From Adenanthera pavonina (Eukaryota > Streptophyta > Magnoliopsida > Fabales > Fabaceae), in the NCBI GenBank assembly GCA_026686845.1, contig JAIVEN010000004.1, forward strand, positions 15,408,827 through 15,472,826: 64,000 nucleotides of DNA, read 5' to 3'. Numbering within the stretch: position 1 is the stretch's first letter; each line of letters begins with the position of its first letter. The translations under genes were made by a program, and so were the position numbers. This document shows, piece by piece, positions 58,291 to 64,000 of the stretch. Below the pieces are notes generated by a model. It saw nothing but the letters and a program-made list of their open reading frames with translations. It ran no database searches and was not told the DNA's origin.

Positions 58291-60570
58291 AATTTGCCAT
58301 GAAAGGTGTATCAATTTCATGTCAAGTTTGCATTCCTAAATAGAGACCTTCAAGAAGAAGTCTATGTTTCTCAACCTGAAGGTTTTGAGATTCACAGAAG
58401 TAACGAGAAAGTCTATAGGCAAAAAAAGGCACTTTATGGCCTAAAGCAAACTCCACAAGCATGGTACAGCAAAATTGATACACATTTTTAGCATGCTGGA
58501 TTTACTAGAAGTGAGAATGAGCCTATTGGGAATCTCGGTACACGTACAGTGGAAAACATCACCGAAATCCCTTCCATGAATCCTTCAACGTTGTTTAAAT
58601 TAAGATGTAAAAGAGAATATTACCTTCGGTGCATGTCGTTTCGGTTTTTTTTTTTTAGTTTCAAACCCTAGAAACTGTCGCGTCTGATCAGCTCCCTCTA
58701 CCAATATCCACATGAACGATAAGTCCAACTCAAACAGTGTACTTGCACCTCTATTTGTAAACGTCCATACGTTCTCTCTGTGCATTCATACATTCTTTCT
58801 GTGAATGTGCGGCCGCTATCTCTCTATGCTAGATAGAGACTTTCTATTGATTACTTATTTAATAACCCTAGTCTATATCAATATATAGATAGAGTTTATT
58901 ATTTGATTAATTTAAATCAAATATTCAAATTAAATCAAATATTAATTAAATATATTAGTTTAAATTTAAATCTATTTAATAAATTAAATCTAAACTAACT
59001 ATCTAATCTAAATCTAGAATCAAATCTAAATTTAATTTATCATATAAATCAAATTTATATTATGACATTAGTTTAAATTTAAATCTATCACATAAAATTA
59101 AATTTAAAACTAATTCATTTAAATTAATTTAAATTAGTTTAAATGATATATATAATTTGAAATATTTAATATATCAAGTATATATAATATATCAAACATA
59201 TATATATTTCAAATTTTATAAATATATATATTAAATATATATATACATTTATTTATAAAATTCATACACCCTAAATTGAACATTAAATTTATTGAATCTA
59301 GACACATATTAGATTCAATAAATCTAGACGTTCTAACTTGAGTTGGTCCATTCTTGTATGCGACCCTACAGGCCCATATGATATTGGTAATGGGTCAATG
59401 ACACTATTGAACCAACAAGTCACAAGTGACATTTAACAAGACATTGTGACTACTCAAATCATATGAGATCGGTGACCCAATACAACATATCATATAACCC
59501 TATCACATCTATTTTGTCTCATGATATATGGGTCAAGTATGAAGCATGGAAATATCACCCTCATTTTACTTAACTATTACTTTCTCGATCTCCGAGCAGA
59601 TTGACAGAACAAATGGAAACTCTTCCATTCGAGCATAGCTATACATTTTTCAATCTTACTCATTAAGGGGCCTAGATATATCTCTCCATTAATTAGAGGG
59701 ATAAATTCCATCTTAACCATTTATCTTCCTCTATATGAATTTCATTATGCTCGATCATATGCTTTATAATCTCCCGATTAAAGGTGACTTTTGACTATAT
59801 CAAAGTACAGTGTTCCCCATGTGGAAAGCCATAGTGATCTCAGGTTTTAAGGCTCAGTGACACGGTTATATATATGAGATATGCTGATGACTTGATCAAT
59901 GTAGCTGTCTTATAATAAGTCGATCTAGCGTCTATTCCCTAACATGTGCTTATGATTTTAATTTGTATCTTCATATATAATTATCACATAATTATCAATC
60001 AAAATTATACTAGTCTTAGTTTATCATTGTTCCCACAAAGATGATTGATTAGGGATATTTAGGATAAAATGATTTATTTAAGGATATTATTATAACGAAA
60101 AACATGCAAATAATATAATAATGTAAGGAAAAACACTTTTTTTATAATGAAGTACAATGTTCATAATACAATAATTGACCTATGACACAATCTCCAACAG
60201 AGCCTACACTGTATGTCAAGAAGCAAGGTATTGATTTTATTGTGGTTTGCTTATATGTAGAAGATATAATCTTTATCGATTCAAATATGAAATTGTTAGA
60301 AGAATTCAAAGTCAGCATGATGAGCAAGTTTGAAATGATAGATTTAGGTTTGGTTCATTATTTTTTTGGCTTATAAATTATGCAAGATAAAGCTGGAATA
60401 TTTGTCTCTCAAAAGAAATATGTAGTAGAGTTGTTGGAAAGATTCAATATGGCAAATTGCTAGATTAAGGCTACTCTAATGATAAAGAATCAGAAGTTGC
60501 AGCAAGAAGATGAAGCTGAAAAGGCAAACCAGAAGCTATTCCGAAGTCTGGTTGGTGATTAATATATTTA
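58291..60570 (+). pseudogene. Copia reverse transcriptase, deleted and split by a solo LTR
   Basis: The N-terminal half of RT is missing: the linker passes at about 58300 straight into VKFAFLNRDLQEEVYVSQPEGF, followed by KALYGLKQTPQAWYSKID. The solo LTR interrupts at 58523. After it (from 60205) comes LYVKKQGIDFIVVCLYVEDIIF, where the YVDD catalytic box reads YVED, and FEMIDLGLVHYFFGL. Stops occur near 58344, 58489 and 60374. Confidence 0.82.
58524..60199 (-). mobile_element. Solo LTR (family A) inside the copia RT
   Basis: 1676 bases, bounded on the minus strand by TGTTGGAGATTGTG (60199) and ATTCCCAATA (58524), flanked by perfect gagcc duplications (58519-58523, 60200-60204). Removing it and one gagcc restores the RT reading frame across the site, which shows the insertion is simple. 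It is the reverse-oriented relative of the LTR at 1-2963. The AT-rich centre (58900-59280) has long aaatttaaa and tatata runs. No internal region exists. Confidence 0.9.
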
Positions 60571-62000
60571 TATTTTACTCACACAAGGCCTGATATTTCT
60601 TTTTTGGTTGTAGTGGTGTCAAGGTTCATGAGCAATCTTTTAATGCAACATTATGGAGCAGCAAAGAGAATTTTGAGGTATATTGCAGGGATAGTGAGTT
60701 ATGGAATTTTGTATGCTCATGTAACCAAATTCAAGCTGATTGGGTTTAGTGATAGTGATTAGGCAAGCTCACTAGATGATAGAAAAAGTACTTCTGGGAA
60801 TGTTTTTGGTATGGGAACAAGAGCAATCACATGGATGTCAAAGAAACAAGCTACTGCAACCTTGTCAACAGCAAAAGCAGAATATATATATATATATAAG
60901 CTACTACAACGTGTCAGTGTGTGGATCAGAAGGATGTTGAGTGATTTGCAACAAAAGCAAGAAGAAGGAACTGAGGGCCCGTTTGGTTAGTAGAATTATT
61001 GGGAATGGATTGGAATAGAATGGTTGGGAATGGAATGGAATGGAAACTTGTAAACTAAAATTTTGTTTGGTTCACCTTAGGAAAGACATAGGTAACAACT
61101 TAAATTTGTTTGGTTGGACATAAGAAAATGATAGAATGAGATGTAAATAATGTGCAAAAAGCCAGAATTGCACCTAAGTAAAAATTTAGCCCAACATCAA
61201 TTGCTCTAATATTGTGTTCGTAATGTAACTTTTTTTTTATATATATTTTTAGTTATAAACGGATGACATTTTTTTTAAGATAATAACATCATATTTTAAG
61301 CTTTTACATATTTTTATTTTTATTAAATAAAAATATCTAAGTATAAATTGCAATATAAAAAATAAAAGGAAAATTTACGTATATTTCAATTCTTATTATT
61401 TTTTATTTTAAATTTTTTAAATTAAATATTTTTAGAGAAAAAAATCATATAGAAAAATTACACTAAATAACTTGTATGAATTAATGAAAAATTTTCAAGA
61501 GAAAATGGGGTACATAATCTGTGAAGGATGTTTTAAGAATAATATTTCATAATTAATGTCATTTCTGTCATTTGGTCTCTATTCCTAGTGGTAGGAATAA
61601 TCAAAATCAGGGTCTAAGATAGGAAAGTTAACTCCCAAATCTTTGGTAATCTTCATTCCCATGGGAGTCCAGATTCCTATTCCCATGTCCAACCAAACAG
61701 TCCAAGTATGGGAATAGAATCTGGATTCCCACTCCATGAACACCTAGGAAATGAACCAAACGGGCCCTGAGTTGTTTTGTGATAACAAATCAACTATTGC
61801 AATGACAAAAAATCCATCATTTCATGGAAGAACCAAGTATATTGAGTTAAGGTTTCATTTTATCCTAGAATTGGTTGCAAAAGGAGAATTAATTATGAAG
61901 TTCTGCAATATTGAAGTTTAGGTCTCAGACATCTTCACCAAAGCATTACCTAGTCAGAGGCATGCATACCTTAGAGGCTTACTTGGAGTGTGCAATTTTG
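60571..62000 (+). pseudogene. Copia RNase H, interrupted by a MITE
   Basis: Before the insertion: QHYGAAKRILRYIAG near 60650, then DRKSTSGNVFG and WMSKKQATATLSTAKAEY (60840-60885), the last followed by a small tatata expansion. After it (from 61767): LFCDNKSTIAMTKNPSFHG, KYIELRFHFI and DIFTKALPSQR, ending near the polypurine tract. The MITE lies between ELF-coding bases at 60975/61767. Confidence 0.85.
60976..61766. mobile_element. MITE with GGCCCGTTTGGTT inverted ends and ctgag duplication
   Basis: Terminal inverted repeats ggcccgtttggtt (60976) and aaccaaacgggcc (61766), 791 bases in total, flanked by ctgag on both sides (60971-60975, 61767-61771). Because the outermost bases are palindromic, the duplication could also be the 3-bp tga. 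Subterminal parts also pair (gggaatggattgg versus ggattcccactcc). The interior is AT-rich and non-coding. The ends suit a hAT- or PIF/Harbinger-type non-autonomous element; the family is not settled. Confidence 0.8.
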
Positions 62001-62013
62001 AATCAAGGGGGAG

Positions 62014-62317
62014 TGTTGAAGATTTGATCCAAAATCTAATCCAGCAAATCTCAGAAACAACCTCCACTACCTAGCAGATCATGGGTAGTGAAATATTAGG
62101 AATGAATATTTATTGTTAATTTGTTATTTTATTCTGTTAGCTTATCCCTTTATTTTCAAAGAAGTGGTTGCTAAGTTAGTTTATTTATATCAAAACAATA
62201 AAGTTGTGTAATGCAAGAAAATTTTTCAGTGATATCATAAGCAAAAACATTTACATTTCCACCTTCTTTCTTGTTACTATTTCTCTAAAATTTCTCTCTC
62301 TTTCTTTTAAACCAACA
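62014..62317 (+). repeat. 3' LTR of the copia element
   Basis: 304 bases, TGTTGAAGATTTGATCC to TTAAACCAACA. About 36 differences from the 5' LTR were counted by eye, so the insertion is old relative to the Tat-like element at 41 kb. Confidence 0.92.
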
Positions 62318-62322
62318 AAATC

Positions 62323-63104
62323 CACAAAGCACGAAGAGCCCCATCCTAGTAATCCAAATCCGATTCACCTTGCAGAGATAAGTTTCGTAGATCTCAGCAG
62401 CACCACTGGATCCTCCATCTGATCCACATTCCAACATAAAAAAAATGAGGAACACCAGAGAAAAAACAAAAGGACACACACAAAGAACAAGCACGGACAC
62501 TCCCTCACCCGGTGGAAGCCAGGGAGGGAGATGCTGTGAAACAAGCTCGCACAAAGACGAGGAAACCGAGCTCCCACTACCAAAGAGAAACCAAGCTCTT
62601 CACAATATTTTGGCTCAAATTTGAGACCCAACAAAAATTATATATATGACATAAACTCTAAAAAATCATATGCTTATACTCGAACTAATTTTAATTAATA
62701 ATATATTCAAAATAAATAATAGAAAGTAAATCTAAATTCATGCATTAGGTCAACTTTTATAATGATGATATGTACGCTTCCAAATAATTTAGTAAAAAGT
62801 AGTCTAGCAACTCTAATATATATATATATATATATATTAAATATCACTATATTTTTATTAATGAATAGCTAATATTAATCAATAAAATAAATATTTCACT
62901 AAATTGATAAAACTTATATATATATATATATATTGTGCAGGGAGAAGGTTTTCTTTTAATAGTGAGAAACCCCAATTTCAAAACAGAGTTACGAATTGTA
63001 CAATATTAATGGAATTAAAGCCCTTTTTATAGATAAGACTCCTGGGAAAAAAAGTAAAAAAGAAAAGCCGCTGTTAGTCACAAGTCTCACAAGATGGCTA
63101 GAAG
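62323..63104. other. Intergenic flank of the copia element
   Basis: Continues the A/C-rich sequence left of the copia insertion, then AT-rich DNA with TA microsatellites at 62816-62838 and 62918-62934. No gene supported. Confidence 0.4.
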
Positions 63105-63470
63105 CAAGAGGAAATATTTTTATTTATAAGAAATTTCTAATTAGTTCACATAGATTAAAACAGTTAGTTATTATCTTAAAATTCTTAAAAAAAACATTTT
63201 TATCACTATTTATTATAATAATTCAATCCATATTAAATAAGACTTTCAATCATTATTAAGTTAAGAAAGTTTGAAATTAATTGAAAAAAACTAAAAATAT
63301 TATTATTTGACCTATTAAAATTTTTTCTTTCATATAAAAAGTTCAATAACAACTTATGAGAAGAAATAAACTATAAGCGGCAAAATAGAAAGATACTTAT
63401 TAAACCTTATAAAAAGAATAAAAAAAAAAAACTTTTGGAATGTCTCTTATAAAAAGAATTGGAAGGAGTA
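63105..63470. mobile_element. Stowaway-like MITE, second copy
   Basis: Same family as 50033-50415: shared interior phrases (caatccatattaaa, tttcaatcattattaagtt, cttataaaaagaa) in the same order. The right end ggaaggagta (63470) is clear; the left end is degraded, so the start is approximate. Confidence 0.6.
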
Positions 63471-64000
63471 TTAGTTTCTAATGATGCAGCCTAAATCAAG
63501 TCAAATAAACAGTCAAACACATATTGTTAACTTCACATAGGACTTGTCTAATTCTGAGTTTGACATACCACTCCCTTCTCAGCATATTACGATTAGCATA
63601 CATCGAATACCCTCTATAGCTGACTCGAGGCGTTTGAAGTGGTTGGCCGGAATGGGGATATATGGAAAGGGGGAGGAGGTGGGGGCGACTACCACTCCAC
63701 GTCCCCAGGGGGGCCCGCTTCCCTCCGTCCCTTGTAGTAATATAAGACGTTGCAGAAGCAACATGAAAGATCTGGTGTTTCTTCTGAAAATCTGTAAGCG
63801 AAGCAAATCTTTGATTTTTCTAATCCAAACGGTTGGTATTAATTAATAGGTCATCATTGTCATAAGAACCACGACCTCTTTTCCATAGTAAGGATATAAA
63901 ACAAGAACTTTTTTTTATCAAACGGAGCCTTTATAAAAGGAAAGAGATAATCGTTTTTTTTTTTTTTATAAAAACCACAAGTATTCTCATATTAGAGGCA
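63471..64000. other. No gene seen; GC-rich block of possible organelle origin
   Basis: Holds a markedly GC-rich block at about 63620-63750 (ggaggaggtgggggcgac, cccaggggggcccgc) inside AT-rich DNA. The composition is like plant mitochondrial intergenic DNA, but no organelle gene can be named. Long T runs lie at 63911 and 63955-63969. Confidence 0.3.

Larger units (their letters stand above)
55570..62317 (+). mobile_element. Old full-length Ty1/copia element, twice interrupted
   Basis: 5' LTR 55570-55872 and 3' LTR 62014-62317 (TGTTGAA...CCAACA), about 88% identical by eye, flanked by perfect target-site duplications aaatc (55565-55569, 62318-62322). The primer site TGGTATCAGAGC (about 55876-55887) fits initiator tRNA-Met, and the polypurine tract aatcaagggggag lies at 62001-62013. 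Gene order gag, protease, integrase, RT, RNase H is copia-type. RT is split by a solo LTR (58524-60199) and RNase H by a MITE (60976-61766). Many stops, and a deletion in RT, show it is inactive. Confidence 0.93.

Overview
This is a repeat-rich stretch of a plant nuclear genome. The evidence is an intron-containing NRT1/PTR-family (NPF) transporter with plant-type GT/AG junctions, several plant retrotransposon lineages (Sirevirus-type and other Ty1/copia, a Tat-like Ty3/gypsy element, Cassandra, large gypsy-type LTRs), MITEs, and AT-rich intergenic DNA with TA and GA microsatellites. A dicot is likely; the species cannot be named from sequence alone. I see one intact host gene. Almost everything else is nested, mostly degenerate transposable-element DNA.

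Layout. 1-3.4 kb: an LTR (family A) entering from outside the window, with a ~1.9-kb near-perfect palindrome inserted in it, then the 5' end of a minus-strand gypsy-type LTR. 3.4-9.47 kb: a minus-strand Sirevirus-type copia relic, reading integrase, RT, RNase H, env-like gene, polypurine tract, 3' LTR. 9.47-13.2 kb: a plus-strand relative with an LTR fused to RT-RNase H. 13.2-14.0 kb: a minus-strand Cassandra element with 5S-RNA-like LTRs. 14.4-15.35 kb: a minus-strand broken coding region of unknown family made of two similar modules. 15.5-35.7 kb: a nest of large LTRs of one family (family L, TGTAA...TTACA ends), one further LTR, and a Sirevirus solo LTR, several with target-site duplications (TSDs). 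35.7-39.2 kb: CACTA-like hairpins and a copia 3' LTR.

39.2-52.3 kb is the NPF gene on the minus strand. Four exons can be joined precisely with consensus splice sites to give about 585 codons. Its second intron is 11.2 kb and holds a complete 6.6-kb Tat-like element (two 504-bp LTRs about 97% identical). That element keeps gag and protease on the plus strand, has lost RT, RNase H and integrase, carries an eight-unit 67/68-bp tandem array, and has an intron-bearing ORF pair on the opposite strand, the same strand as the NPF gene.

52.3-64 kb: a Mutator-like MITE with 9-bp TSD just upstream of the NPF gene, AT-rich DNA, then an old full-length copia element (55.57-62.32 kb, TSD aaatc, tRNA-iMet-type primer site). 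It is broken by a family-A solo LTR in RT and a MITE in RNase H, both with TSDs, so the insertion order can be read directly. A Stowaway-like MITE at 63.1-63.5 kb is related to one in NPF intron 2. I found no wholly new system. The most unusual pieces are the palindrome that also copied its flank, the pol-less Tat element with higher-order repeats inside a transporter intron, and the two-module unknown ORF.
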